40,876 nucleotides of DNA from Clostridiales bacterium (GCA_022793655.1 JAAWDG010000005.1:1-40876); one strand, 5' to 3'; shown: positions 1 through 10,955, numbered from the stretch's first letter. Translations and numbers: made by a program. Notes: generated from the letters alone by a model not told the origin.

Positions 1-15
1 ACGGGACCAAACCAT

Positions 16-92
16 CTACCCTTAGCTCAGCAGGATAGAGCAACTGCCTTCTAAGCAGTAGGTCGAGGGTTCGAATCCCCCAGGGTAGGCCA
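16..92 (+). tRNA. tRNA-Arg (anticodon TCT)
   Basis: A full cloverleaf is visible. The acceptor arm CTACCCT (16-22) pairs with AGGGTAG (82-88), followed by discriminator G and an encoded CCA (90-92). The anticodon stem ACTGC/GCAGT (43-47, 55-59) encloses the loop CTTCTAA with anticodon TCT at 50-52, which reads AGA/AGG arginine codons. The T loop is GTTCGAATC. It lies 5 bases upstream of a second tRNA and is probably co-transcribed with it; the promoter lies outside the window. Confidence 0.96.
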
Positions 93-97
93 AATAT

Positions 98-175
98 GGT
101 GGGTATAGCTCAGTTGGTTAGAGCGCCAGGTTGTGGCCCTGGAGGTCGTGGGTTCGACTCCCATTACTCACCCCA
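98..175 (+). tRNA. tRNA-His (anticodon GTG)
   Basis: The acceptor GTGGGTA (99-105) pairs with TACTCAC (165-171) with one G-T wobble. An extra G at 98 opposite C172 fits the G-1 typical of histidine tRNAs, and CCA is encoded at 173-175. The anticodon stem CCAGG/CCTGG (126-130, 138-142) encloses TTGTGGC with GTG at 133-135. The T loop is GTTCGACTC. Confidence 0.96.
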
Positions 176-180
176 GATGA

Positions 181-216
181 AACCTGAACACTTTATTGTG
201 TTCAGGTTTTCTTTTT
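181..216 (+). terminator. Rho-independent terminator of the tRNA pair
   Basis: A perfect 11-bp stem, AACCTGAACAC (181-191) with GTGTTCAGGTT (198-208), has a 6-nt loop and is followed by a T-rich tract. It starts 5 bases after the tRNA-His CCA end. Confidence 0.9.
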
Positions 217-374
217 CATTTTAAGATTCTACGTTTGTTTTTAATCGCATGAACTCATCTGCCCTATACGTCTTGTTGCTATTCAATCTACTAAGCTTCT
301 ATTTTGTTATAAAAGTTAATCGCAGTCCTTAAACAGTACAAATATGAATAAAGCATGAAATTGAGCAAATGTGC
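217..374. other. AT-rich intergenic DNA without recognisable features
   Basis: This stretch between the tRNA terminator and the gdhA promoter holds no open frame with a ribosome site, no strong hairpin and no repeat that I can see. Confidence 0.6.
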
Positions 375-403
375 TTGACAATTCTCTTAGAATACAGTAA
401 AAT
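375..403 (+). promoter_or_regulatory. gdhA promoter
   Basis: TTGACA at 375-380, a 17-bp spacer and TAAAAT at 398-403 form a near-consensus sigma-A promoter. The predicted start is about 409-411, which leaves a leader of roughly 140 nt before gdhA. Confidence 0.8.
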
Positions 404-410
404 AATAACA

Positions 411-466
411 AGTGGAACGGCAACGGAGCCGCAGAAAACACTCTGCGTTTCGTGCGCCGTTTTTTA
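411..466 (+). promoter_or_regulatory. Structured leader / candidate attenuator of gdhA
   Basis: The first ~50 nt of the predicted transcript fold into an outer helix AACGGC (416-421) with GCCGTT (456-461), enclosing GCAGA/TCTGC (431-435, 442-446). A T-run (460-465) follows directly, as in an intrinsic terminator. CGGC (418-421) can instead pair with the nearer GCCG (428-431), which excludes the outer helix. I do not recognise a known riboswitch class. Regulation is inferred from structure only. Confidence 0.55.
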
Positions 467-530
467 GTTGCATAAGGGGTATTTTGCATCTTAAATCGTG
501 AAAGCCCCCTGTAAATTATACAGTCATTGA

Positions 531-1895
<1,365 letters not shown>

Positions 1896-1909
1896 TTAGA
1901 TTATTCCCA

Positions 1910-1941
1910 AAGGCCCGTAAGTGTTTCTTACGGGCCTTTTC
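1910..1941 (+). terminator. gdhA terminator
   Basis: A 12-bp perfect stem, AAGGCCCGTAAG (1910-1921) with CTTACGGGCCTT (1927-1938), has loop TGTTT and ends in a short T-run. It begins 14 bases after the gdhA stop. Confidence 0.9.
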
Positions 1942-1957
1942 AACAGGAACATTTTAT

Positions 1958-1991
1958 GATATAATAAGAGTAATTCTTACGGATTACTCTT
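1958..1991 (+). repeat. Direct repeat copy 1 (TATAAT + hairpin)
   Basis: This 34-nt unit recurs at 2068-2101 with three differences. It contains TATAAT (1960-1965), then a perfect 9-bp stem AAGAGTAAT (1966-1974) / ATTACTCTT (1983-1991) closing loop TCTTACGG. The TATAAT suggests a duplicated promoter -10, but no good -35 is visible. Confidence 0.75.
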
Positions 1992-1994
1992 AGA

Positions 1995-2052
1995 AAGTTT
2001 ACCTTTTCGCTTTCACAAGCGAAATTCCGGCAAAGCCGGAATCGTTAAACTT
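1995..2052 (+). other. Compact three-way-junction inverted-repeat structure
   Basis: The outer arms AAGTTTA (1995-2001) and TAAACTT (2046-2052) enclose two abutting perfect hairpins: TTTCGCTT/AAGCGAAA (2005-2024, loop TCAC) and TTCCGGC/GCCGGAA (2025-2041, loop AAA). There is no coding potential. It sits between the two direct-repeat copies, downstream of gdhA and upstream of nfnA. A structured RNA (leader or small RNA) or a small non-autonomous repeat element are both possible; I cannot assign a known family. Confidence 0.55.
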
Positions 2053-2067
2053 CAAGATAGCTAAAAA

Positions 2068-2101
2068 GATATAATAAGAGTAATTCTTACGGGTTATTTT
2101 T
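2068..2101 (+). repeat. Direct repeat copy 2 (TATAAT + wobble hairpin)
   Basis: This is the second copy of the 34-nt unit. TATAAT (2070-2075), the left arm (2076-2084) and the TCTTACGG loop (2085-2092) are identical to copy 1. The right arm reads GTTATTTTT (2093-2101). All three changes convert Watson-Crick pairs to G-U pairs, so the hairpin is kept in + strand RNA but not in the opposite strand's RNA. Confidence 0.75.
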
Positions 2102-2214
2102 AAACAGATTAGCTTTCATCTTATAACAGTTCGCTCAACACATCGCATGAACCAATATAAGATACAGTTACACCAAAGCGACAACAGTCTACACCTTTAG
2201 AAAGGCATATGGAT

Positions 2215-3072
2215 ATGAACAACAATCAAATCATCACCAAAGTAAGCTTAAATCCGACGGTTACCCGTATGGAAATTTATGCGCCTGCAATTGCAAAAAA
2301 AGCAGCACCAGGACAATTTATCATTCTGCGTGCCCATCATGAGGGTGAGCGAATTCCCTTGACAATTGCAGACTATAACGAAAAAACCGGCATGGTTACG
2401 ATTATCTTTCAAATTGTAGGCGCGACCACGATGTATTTGAATCAACTAAACGAAGGCGATATTCTGCCGGATTTTGTCGGCCCATTAGGAAAACCAACCG
2501 AACTTTCCGGCCTTAAGCACGTGGCTGTGGTCGGCGGCGGCGTTGGCTGTGCAATTGCCTATCCTATTGCCAAAAAGCTGCATGAAATGGGCTGCATTGT
2601 CGACTCGATCGTTGGCTTTCGAAGTCAGGATTTAGTTATATTAGAAGACGAGTTTAAAGCAGTCAGCGATCACTATGTTATCATGAGTGATGACGGCTCT
2701 ACCGGACATAAAGGGCTTGTCACTGACGCACTGAAAAAAGAAATAGAAGCCGGCAAAAAATATGATGAAGTCATCACCATCGGCCCACTTATTATGATGA
2801 AATTCGTCGCGCTGCTCACAAAAGAATATGGCATTAAAACCACATGCTCGATGAATCCGATCATGATTGACGGAACTGGCATGTGCGGGGGATGCAGGCT
2901 CAGCGTAGACGGCAAAACTGTTTTCGCTTGTGTGGATGGTCCTGATTTTGATGCACATAAAGTTGACTTTGATTCGGCCATAGCGCGCAGCCGCATGTAT
3001 ACGGATTTTGAAAAGCACTCACGCGAAGAGGCCTGCCGCTTAATGAATCAAGCGACAAAAGACAATACATAA
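2215..3072 (+). CDS. nfnA: NfnA: ferredoxin-NADP+ reductase subunit alpha (bifurcating transhydrogenase small subunit)
   Basis: This is the FAD/[2Fe-2S] subunit of NADH-dependent reduced ferredoxin:NADP+ oxidoreductase, which couples NADH and ferredoxin oxidation to NADPH formation. The N-terminal flavodoxin-reductase-like barrel has RIPLT (46-50), a flavin-binding motif. A dinucleotide fold follows with VVGGGVGCAIAYPIAKKL. Near the C-terminus, CSMNPIMIDGTGMCGGCR plus a later cysteine in VFACVDGP form the [2Fe-2S] site of the PyrK/sulfide-dehydrogenase family. ATG 2215 is preferred over 2209 because AGAAAGG (2199-2205) lies 9 bases upstream of it. nfnB follows after 71 bases. The electron-bifurcating role is inferred from the pair. 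Confidence 0.88.
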   Translation: MNNNQIITKVSLNPTVTRMEIYAPAIAKKAAPGQFIILRAHHEGERIPLTIADYNEKTGMVTIIFQIVGATTMYLNQLNEGDILPDFVGPLGKPTELSGLKHVAVVGGGVGCAIAYPIAKKLHEMGCIVDSIVGFRSQDLVILEDEFKAVSDHYVIMSDDGSTGHKGLVTDALKKEIEAGKKYDEVITIGPLIMMKFVALLTKEYGIKTTCSMNPIMIDGTGMCGGCRLSVDGKTVFACVDGPDFDAHKVDFDSAIARSRMYTDFEKHSREEACRLMNQATKDNT

Positions 3073-3143
3073 ACATACTAAAAGCGTAACACATACCATT
3101 ACGGTCTCTAAGTGTTTTTCATAGAGAAAGGAAAGATGCACAA

Positions 3144-4526
3144 ATGCCCAATATGTCTCCTAGTAAAAACCCAATGCCTGTCCAAGAAGCGCATGAACGG
3201 GCCGGCAATTTTGAAGAAGTAGCCCTTGGCTATTCTGCCGAAGCCGCCATCGACGAAGCGGCGCGCTGTTTAAACTGTAAAAACAAGCCCTGTGTTTCGG
3301 GCTGTCCTGTCCATATTGATATTCCTGCATTCATTGCCGAGGCAGCAAAAGGTAACTTTGAAGCAAGCTATGATATCATCGCAAAATCCAGTTCCCTGCC
3401 CGCCATTTGCGGCCGTGTCTGCCCACAGGAAAATCAATGTGAAAAAATGTGCGTGCGCGGTATTAAAACCGAGCCGGTCGGCATTGGCCGTTTAGAGCGT
3501 TTTGTGGCCGATTGGCATCTGCAAAATCACAAGGATGCTTCTGCAAAGATAAAGCCCAACGGTTACAAGGTAGCAGTTGTTGGCTCCGGTCCAGCAGGGC
3601 TCGCTTGCGCTGGCGATTTAGCGAAAAAAGGATACGCCGTCACCATTTATGAAGCATTGCACACAGCTGGCGGCGTGTTAGTTTACGGTATTCCCGAATT
3701 TAGACTGCCCAAAGAAATTGTGGCCAAAGAAATTGAAACGCTAAAAGAAATTGGCGTAACCATTGCGGTAAACACCGTGGTCGGCCGCACCATCACCGTG
3801 GATGAATTGTCCGCGGAATATGATGCTATTTTCATTGGTTCGGGCGCAGGTTTGCCTAAATTCATGAACATCCCTGGAGAAAATCTAAATGGTGTTTATT
3901 CGGCAAACGAGTTTTTGACCCGCGTAAACCTGATGAAAGCTTATCAGGAAAACGCACATACACCTATTTTGCACGCAAAAAAAGTTGCAGTTGTCGGCGG
4001 CGGTAATGTCGCTATGGATGCAGCCCGCTGTGCCCTGCGTCTTGGCGCCGAAAAAGTATATATTGTCTATCGCCGTTCGCTTGATGAACTGCCTGCCCGC
4101 AAAGAAGAGGTGGAGCACGCGATGGAAGAGGGCATCGAATTTAAACTGTTGACCAATCCTGTCGAAATTCAGGGAGAAAACGGTTTTGTCGCAGGCTTAA
4201 CATGTATTGAAATGGAATTAGGTGAACCGGACGCTTCTGGACGCCGAAGACCTGTTGAAAAAGAAAACTCTGCTTTTACGCTGGACTGTGATTGCGTCAT
4301 TATGGCCATTGGTACCTCGCCCAATCCGCTCATTAAATCAACCACCGATGGACTGCAAACCGAGAAATGGGGCGGTATCGTTGCCGAACCCATCACAGGT
4401 CAAACCTCACGCGCTGGCATTTTTGCCGGCGGCGATGCTGTAACGGGAGCGGCCACTGTGATTTTAGCAATGGGCGCAGGCAAAAACGCTGCGGAGGCAA
4501 TCGACAAATACATACAATCAAAATAA
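3144..4526 (+). CDS. nfnB: NfnB: NADPH-dependent glutamate synthase small-subunit-like / ferredoxin-NADP+ reductase subunit beta
   Basis: 460 residues. The N-terminal region has two [4Fe-4S]-type cysteine sets (CLNCKNKPCVSGCPVHIDIP and CGRVCPQENQCEKMC), as in GltD-like proteins. An FAD fold follows (VVGSGPAGLACAGDLAKKGY), then an NADPH fold (VVGGGNVAMDAARCALRLGA), and near the C-terminus GIFAGGDAVTGAATVILAMGAGKNAA. The closest meaning is NfnB, the large subunit of the Nfn transhydrogenase, because nfnA is directly upstream. It is also homologous to the glutamate synthase beta subunit (GltA/GltD), and the three gltB pieces at 14765-18117 lack an adjacent one, so a dual role cannot be excluded. 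The site GAAAGG lies upstream of ATG 3144. Confidence 0.87.
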   Translation: MPNMSPSKNPMPVQEAHERAGNFEEVALGYSAEAAIDEAARCLNCKNKPCVSGCPVHIDIPAFIAEAAKGNFEASYDIIAKSSSLPAICGRVCPQENQCEKMCVRGIKTEPVGIGRLERFVADWHLQNHKDASAKIKPNGYKVAVVGSGPAGLACAGDLAKKGYAVTIYEALHTAGGVLVYGIPEFRLPKEIVAKEIETLKEIGVTIAVNTVVGRTITVDELSAEYDAIFIGSGAGLPKFMNIPGENLNGVYSANEFLTRVNLMKAYQENAHTPILHAKKVAVVGGGNVAMDAARCALRLGAEKVYIVYRRSLDELPARKEEVEHAMEEGIEFKLLTNPVEIQGENGFVAGLTCIEMELGEPDASGRRRPVEKENSAFTLDCDCVIMAIGTSPNPLIKSTTDGLQTEKWGGIVAEPITGQTSRAGIFAGGDAVTGAATVILAMGAGKNAAEAIDKYIQSK

Positions 4527-4542
4527 AAGAAAGACAAAGAAA

Positions 4543-5880
4543 ATGAACAAAGATCTAACTACCGGCAAACCAAGTACGGTATTATGGCGCTTTTGCCTGC
4601 CCCTTTTCGGCAGTATTATCTTTCAGCAACTTTATAATATGGCTGACAGTTTTGTAGCCGGCAAGTTTATAGGCAATAATGCGTTAGCATCGGTAGGCAA
4701 CAGCTATGAAATTACATTAATTTTTATTGCCATTGCTTTTGGCGGTAACATTGGTTGTTCGATCATTGTTTCTCAACTCTTCGGCGCCAAGCAATACAAA
4801 GAATTAAAAACTGCTGTCTATACGGCGCTGATTGCCAGCGGCGTACTCTGCATCACGCTCATGCTGTTTGGCGCCCTGTTTTGCGAACAGCTTTTAATGC
4901 TGATCAACACACCTGACATACTTTTAGCAGACTCGAAACTCTATTTAGATATCTATTTGCTTGGATTGCCATTTGTGTTTTATTATAATGCGGCCACTGG
5001 TATTTTTTCGGCACTGGGTGATTCTAAAACGCCTTTTCTGTTTCTTGCCTGCTCTTCGGTGGCCAATATTGCCGTAGATATCTTATTTGTCGCTGTTTTT
5101 AAGATGGGGGTAGCCGGTGTTGCTTGGGCCACCTTGATCTGCCAAGGTATTAGCTGTATTTTAGCTATGTTCTTTATCTTTGCCAGATTGAAAAAAATTG
5201 AAACAGAAGGTAAAATCAACAAATTTTCGTGGCATATGTTAAGGCGAATCGCCATTGTTGCTGTTCCCAGTATTTTACAGCAAAGCTTTGTGTCTGTAGG
5301 CAATATTATCATTCAAAGCATTATCAACGGTTTTGGACCAGCGGTCATTGCTGGTTCTTCAGCTGCAATCAAGCTTAACAGCATGGTACTCACCTCCATT
5401 ACTACGCTCGGCAACGGTATTTCCAATTTTACCGCGCAAAACATGGGGGCTCATAAATTTGACCGAATCCACGCCGGTTTTAAAGCGGGTCTGCGCCTCG
5501 TATGGATCGTCTGCGTTCCGCTTGTTTTACTTTATTTTTTCGCAGGACGATATCTCGTCTATCTATTCTTAGACAGCCCTGTGGGAGAAGCGATAAAGAC
5601 AGGTACACTCTTTTTGCAAATTGTATCGCCCTTTTATTTCATCATTTCAGCTAAATTAATGGCCGACGGTGTTTTGCGGGGCATCGGTTTCATGAAACAA
5701 TTTGTGATCAGCACGTTTGCCGACCTCACACTTCGTGTTCTTTTCGCTGCGGTTTTATCCGCTACGCCTGTAGGCTCTGCCGGAATCTGGATGGCTTGGC
5801 CAATCGGCTGGGTAATTGCTACGGTTTTGTCCCTTTCATTTTATAAGATTATGATACACAAACAGTTTATTTCCACATAA
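4543..5880 (+). CDS. MATE family multidrug/cation antiporter
   Basis: A 445-residue polytopic inner-membrane protein with about 12 hydrophobic segments, the usual MATE length. Family signatures include an N-terminal LWRFCLPLFGSIIFQQLYNMAD, followed by DSFVAGKFIGNNALASVGNSY, and the matching second-half PSILQQSFVSVGNIIIQSIIN. Members export drugs or metabolites using a Na+ or H+ gradient; the substrate cannot be read from sequence. It starts 16 bases after nfnB, so it may be co-transcribed, with only a purine-rich weak ribosome site (AAAGAAAG region). Transcription ends at the shared hairpin at 5882. Confidence 0.9.
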   Translation: MNKDLTTGKPSTVLWRFCLPLFGSIIFQQLYNMADSFVAGKFIGNNALASVGNSYEITLIFIAIAFGGNIGCSIIVSQLFGAKQYKELKTAVYTALIASGVLCITLMLFGALFCEQLLMLINTPDILLADSKLYLDIYLLGLPFVFYYNAATGIFSALGDSKTPFLFLACSSVANIAVDILFVAVFKMGVAGVAWATLICQGISCILAMFFIFARLKKIETEGKINKFSWHMLRRIAIVAVPSILQQSFVSVGNIIIQSIINGFGPAVIAGSSAAIKLNSMVLTSITTLGNGISNFTAQNMGAHKFDRIHAGFKAGLRLVWIVCVPLVLLYFFAGRYLVYLFLDSPVGEAIKTGTLFLQIVSPFYFIISAKLMADGVLRGIGFMKQFVISTFADLTLRVLFAAVLSATPVGSAGIWMAWPIGWVIATVLSLSFYKIMIHKQFIST

Positions 5881-5881
5881 A

Positions 5882-5916
5882 AAAAGAAGCTTCTGCCAAG
5901 CAGGAGCTTCTTTTTT
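5882..5916. terminator. Bidirectional terminator between the MATE gene and pyrG
   Basis: AAAAGAAGCTTCTGC and GCAGGAGCTTCTTTT form a long stem with one wobble and loop CAA/AAG. It has A-runs on the left and T-runs on the right, so it works for the convergent MATE (+) and pyrG (-) genes. Confidence 0.88.
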
Positions 5917-5928
5917 ATCTATTTTTGT

Positions 5929-7566
<1,638 letters not shown>

Positions 7567-7602
7567 TTATAGCTCCATTTCATTTAAACACAATACCAAA
7601 CT

Positions 7603-7631
7603 ATTATACTATTCTTTAGGGGCAGTGTCAA
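7603..7631 (-). promoter_or_regulatory. pyrG promoter (perfect consensus)
   Basis: On the minus strand TTGACA (7631-7626), a 17-bp spacer and TATAAT (7608-7603) match consensus fully. The -35 lies 6 bp from the -35 of the divergent + promoter. Confidence 0.88.
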
Positions 7632-7637
7632 GCCAAA

Positions 7638-7666
7638 TTGACAAAACAGACGGGTTAATATATAAT
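7638..7666 (+). promoter_or_regulatory. Radical SAM gene promoter (perfect consensus)
   Basis: TTGACA (7638-7643), a 17-bp spacer and TATAAT (7661-7666). It starts transcription about 30 bases before the ATG at 7706 and faces away from the pyrG promoter. Confidence 0.88.
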
Positions 7667-7705
7667 CAATTTTACAGCATAAATTTAGTTAAGGTAGACA
7701 AAAGT

Positions 7706-8647
7706 ATGCAACAAAAGAATCCCTTTCCCCATTCTTTCGCCAACAAACGATATTACACATTTGATTGGTTTCTCAAAGAAAAATTCGGCCAGAAATGTTT
7801 CAAAATTCCTTTGGACGCCGGCCTCACCTGCCCGAATCGAGACGGCAGCAAAGGCACAGGCGGCTGCTCTTTTTGCTCGGCAAAAGGCAGCGGCGACTGT
7901 ACGGCAGGCCCGCTTGCCTCTATCGAGGAACAATTTGCGACATGTAAAGAAAAACTGCACCGCAAATGGCCGCAGGCAAAATATATCGCTTATTTTCAAG
8001 CCTTTACCAACACTTATGCTCCGCTTGCTAAGCTGCAAAAGCTTTATGAAACAGCGCTGGCTCAAGAGGACGTAGTCGGTCTTGCGATTGCGACCAGAGC
8101 CGATTGCCTGCCGGACGATATTGTCCGCTATCTGCATACACTGAATCACCAAACCTTTTTAACCATAGAGCTTGGTCTGCAAACCATTCATGATGCCACA
8201 GCACACCGCGTCAACAGAGGACACACGTATCAAAAATTTTTAGAGGGTTATCACAAATTAGAAGGCATACCGCGCTGTATTCATCTAATTAATGGCCTGC
8301 CCGGTGAAAATGCCGACATGATGCTGCAAAGTGCCAAAGCGGTCGCCTCATTGAAGCCAGATTTCCTAAAAATTCACTTACTGCATGTCCTGCGGGGTAC
8401 TCGCTTAGCTGAAGAATATGAAAAAGGCGTATTTAACACACTGGAACTTAATGAATATGTCAAGATTGTCTGTGAGCAGTTAGAAATTCTGCCGGCCGAC
8501 ACGGTGATCGGCCGCATTACCGGCGATGGTCTCAAAGAAGATTTAATTGCCCCTCTATGGAGCTTAAAAAAATTTGTCGTGATGAATGAAATCGACAAAG
8601 AGTTAGTCAAACGCGATTCCTGGCAGGGTAAATTTTCAGAACCATAA
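7706..8647 (+). CDS. TIGR01212-family (YhcC-like) radical SAM protein
   Basis: 313 residues, close to the YhcC family length. The N-terminus has KIPLDAGLTCPNRDGSKGTG followed by GCSFCS, a radical-SAM cluster site with spacing typical of this family. FQAFTNTYAPLAKLQ, EDVVGLAIATRADCLPD and ELGLQTIHDATAHRVNRGHT are also family hallmarks. The substrate is not established; links to tRNA or sulfur modification are only suggestions. The open frame extends upstream to 7388, antisense to pyrG, but the promoter at 7638 and AAGGTAG at 7691 place the start at 7706. Confidence 0.88.
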   Translation: MQQKNPFPHSFANKRYYTFDWFLKEKFGQKCFKIPLDAGLTCPNRDGSKGTGGCSFCSAKGSGDCTAGPLASIEEQFATCKEKLHRKWPQAKYIAYFQAFTNTYAPLAKLQKLYETALAQEDVVGLAIATRADCLPDDIVRYLHTLNHQTFLTIELGLQTIHDATAHRVNRGHTYQKFLEGYHKLEGIPRCIHLINGLPGENADMMLQSAKAVASLKPDFLKIHLLHVLRGTRLAEEYEKGVFNTLELNEYVKIVCEQLEILPADTVIGRITGDGLKEDLIAPLWSLKKFVVMNEIDKELVKRDSWQGKFSEP

Positions 8648-8670
8648 ATGAATTCACTCCAGATTTTCCG

Positions 8671-8701
8671 ACAAGTGCGTATAAAGCGCACTTGTTTTTT
8701 C
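8671..8701 (+). terminator. Terminator of the radical SAM gene
   Basis: ACAAGTGCG (8671-8679) pairs with CGCACTTGT (8687-8695), loop TATAAAG, followed by T8. Confidence 0.9.
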
Positions 8702-8825
8702 TATCTATTTTAATCACAGCGCATGATTTGTCAATTTCAGAAAATACACACTGTTTTTTGTGATATTTGCACATATTTTGACGCTAAATTTCTCCATCTT
8801 ATGGTCAAAAAGATTATAAAATACC

Positions 8826-8854
8826 TTGCATATCCGGTTTTGTTCCTCTATAAT
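8826..8854 (+). promoter_or_regulatory. Promoter of the EF-G-like gene
   Basis: TTGCAT (8826-8831), a 17-bp spacer and TATAAT (8849-8854). The ATG at 8889 is about 30 bases beyond the predicted start. The rest of 8702-8825 is AT-rich with nothing recognisable. Confidence 0.75.
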
Positions 8855-8888
8855 AAACATAAAGAAGCTGATAAAAGGAGATAATCGA

Positions 8889-10952
8889 ATGGCACATTAC
8901 GAGACAAAACAGATACGAAATATCGCATTGCTTGGCCACGGCGGCAGCGGAAAAACCTCTCTTGTCGAAGCCATGCTCTACCTTTCCAAAAAAACTGATC
9001 GTTTAGGCAGCGTCACCGATGGTAACACCGTATGTGATTACGACCCGGAAGAAATCAAAAGAGGTTTTACCCTCTCTCTTTCGATAGCACCGGTCGAATG
9101 GAAAGGGGTTAAAGCCAACTTTTTGGATACACCAGGCTATCTCGATTTCTCTGGAGAAGCCGCCGAAGCCCTGCGCGTCGCTGATTCGGCCATTATCGTT
9201 GTAGATGGCAAGGCTGGTGTGGAGGTAGGCACCGAGCTTGCTTGGCAAAAAGCAAGCGACGCCGGCATTCCCAAGGCATTTTTTATCAATAAATTTGATG
9301 ATCCCGAAGCGCGATTCGGAAAAATCTTTAAACAACTTAAAGAGCAGTTCGGCGTTTCCATTTGCCCGCTGCTGATTCCTATGGTTGAAAACGGAAATGT
9401 AACTGGTTTTCTCAACCTTATCAACAACGTAACGCACATTTATGATAAAAGCGGCGCACATGTAGAGGGCGCTATTCCAGAAGAATTTAAAACCACGGCG
9501 GCCGAATACCGCGACATGCTTTTAGAAGCCATTGCTCAAACAAGCGATGAGCTCATGGAAAAGTATTTTAACGGCGAAGAAATTGGCTATGACGAGGCGG
9601 TAGAGGCCATTCATGAAGGCATTATTTCCGGCGATATCGCCCCCTGTATCTGCGGGGCCTCCACCAAAATGTGGGCTGTGGAAGAGCTTCTCAATGTTAT
9701 TGCCGACTCTTTTCCCAGACATACCGCTAAGAAAACCGAAACAGCTGAAGATGGGGAGCCAATCGTCATTGACAAAGAAAGTAACGAGACGGCCGTTTTC
9801 ATCTTCAAAACACAGTCGGATCAATATGGCAAACTTTCTTATTTTAAAGTGATGAACGGCGAACTAAAAGCCGATGCGATACTGAAAAACAGCACCAATG
9901 AAAAAACCGAAAAATTAGCGCACATTTATACCATCTGCGGCAAAAAACAAACAGAGGTTGATTCGCTAAGCTGCGGGGATATCGGCGTCATCGCGAAACT
10001 CGGCGCCGCCACCAACGACACCCTTTCAGTCAGCGGAAAATTAACCTATCAAAAGATCAAATTTCCCACTCCCTACTACGCACGCGCCGTACTCCCCAAA
10101 TCCAAGGGAGATGAAGACAAAATCTCGCAGGCGATGAAACGATTGATTGAAGAAGATTATACTCTGCGTTATGAGAATCATGCAGAAACAAAACAACAAA
10201 TCATCACCGGGCTTGGAGATATGCACCTTGATGTAGCCATGTCGAAAATGAAAACCAAAAGCGGCGTTGGTATAGACCTTGCCGTTCCGAAAACCGCTTA
10301 TCGGGAAACCATCAAAAAAAGAGTACAGGCCGACGGCAAGCACAAAAAGCAATCTGGCGGTTCTGGGCAGTATGGCCATGTTAAGATCACCTTTTCACCA
10401 GGCGAAACAGACGGACTTACCTTCACCCAAAGCGTAGTGGGCGGCAGCGTTCCCAAGGGCTATTACCCTGCCGTCGAAAAGGGCCTGCTTGAATCCATGC
10501 AAAAAGGCGTTTTAGCCGGGTTCCCCGTAGTAGGGCTGGCCGCTGATTTATATGATGGTTCGTATCATCCGGTTGATTCTAACGAAATTTCATTTAAAAT
10601 GGCTGCCCACCTTGCCTATAAAGAGGGCTTGCCCAAAGCAAACCCTATCATTTTAGAGCCGATCTGTGAATTACAGGTTTCAGTGCCTGAAACGATGGTC
10701 GGGGATGTAATGGGCGATATGCCAAAACGGCGCGGGCGTGTATTGGGGATGAATCCCGAACCAAATAAAAAAGGATATACCATCATAGAGGCTGAGGTAC
10801 CACAAGCCGAAATGACTGATTATACCATTGACCTGCGAGCAATGACCCAAGGCCGCGGCAGCTACTCGCTTCAATTTGCAAGATATGAAGAAGTGCCGGC
10901 CGCAGACGCACAAAAAATTATCAGTAACGCGCAAAAGGAAAAAGAAATATAA
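8889..10952 (+). CDS. EF-G-like translational GTPase (EF-G paralogue, FusA family)
   Basis: 687 residues with the EF-G domain order. G1 is GHGGSGKT (16-23), switch I region RGFTLSLSIAP replaces the canonical RGITI, G3 is DTPGYLDF with Tyr84 where classical EF-G/EF-Tu have the catalytic His, and G4 is NKFD (134-137). Domains II-V follow, including GSGQYGHVKI and KGYYPAVEKGLLESMQKGVLAGFPVVGL of domain IV. The His-to-Tyr change and modified switch I mark the EF-G-2-like paralogue group, not the housekeeping fusA. Its role (ribosome rescue, recycling or another function) is unknown. AAAGGAG at 8874-8880 fixes the start, not the upstream ATG at 8826 inside the promoter. Confidence 0.88.
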   Translation: MAHYETKQIRNIALLGHGGSGKTSLVEAMLYLSKKTDRLGSVTDGNTVCDYDPEEIKRGFTLSLSIAPVEWKGVKANFLDTPGYLDFSGEAAEALRVADSAIIVVDGKAGVEVGTELAWQKASDAGIPKAFFINKFDDPEARFGKIFKQLKEQFGVSICPLLIPMVENGNVTGFLNLINNVTHIYDKSGAHVEGAIPEEFKTTAAEYRDMLLEAIAQTSDELMEKYFNGEEIGYDEAVEAIHEGIISGDIAPCICGASTKMWAVEELLNVIADSFPRHTAKKTETAEDGEPIVIDKESNETAVFIFKTQSDQYGKLSYFKVMNGELKADAILKNSTNEKTEKLAHIYTICGKKQTEVDSLSCGDIGVIAKLGAATNDTLSVSGKLTYQKIKFPTPYYARAVLPKSKGDEDKISQAMKRLIEEDYTLRYENHAETKQQIITGLGDMHLDVAMSKMKTKSGVGIDLAVPKTAYRETIKKRVQADGKHKKQSGGSGQYGHVKITFSPGETDGLTFTQSVVGGSVPKGYYPAVEKGLLESMQKGVLAGFPVVGLAADLYDGSYHPVDSNEISFKMAAHLAYKEGLPKANPIILEPICELQVSVPETMVGDVMGDMPKRRGRVLGMNPEPNKKGYTIIEAEVPQAEMTDYTIDLRAMTQGRGSYSLQFARYEEVPAADAQKIISNAQKEKEI

Positions 10953-10955
10953 ACA

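Noticed and set aside
411-466. Known riboswitch (for example glutamine or guanidine class) before gdhA
   Set aside because: I could not match the conserved cores of these classes, so it is reported only as an unclassified structured leader.
1958-2101. CRISPR-like repeat array
   Set aside because: Only two repeat copies with a structured, non-spacer interval and no cas genes in the window.
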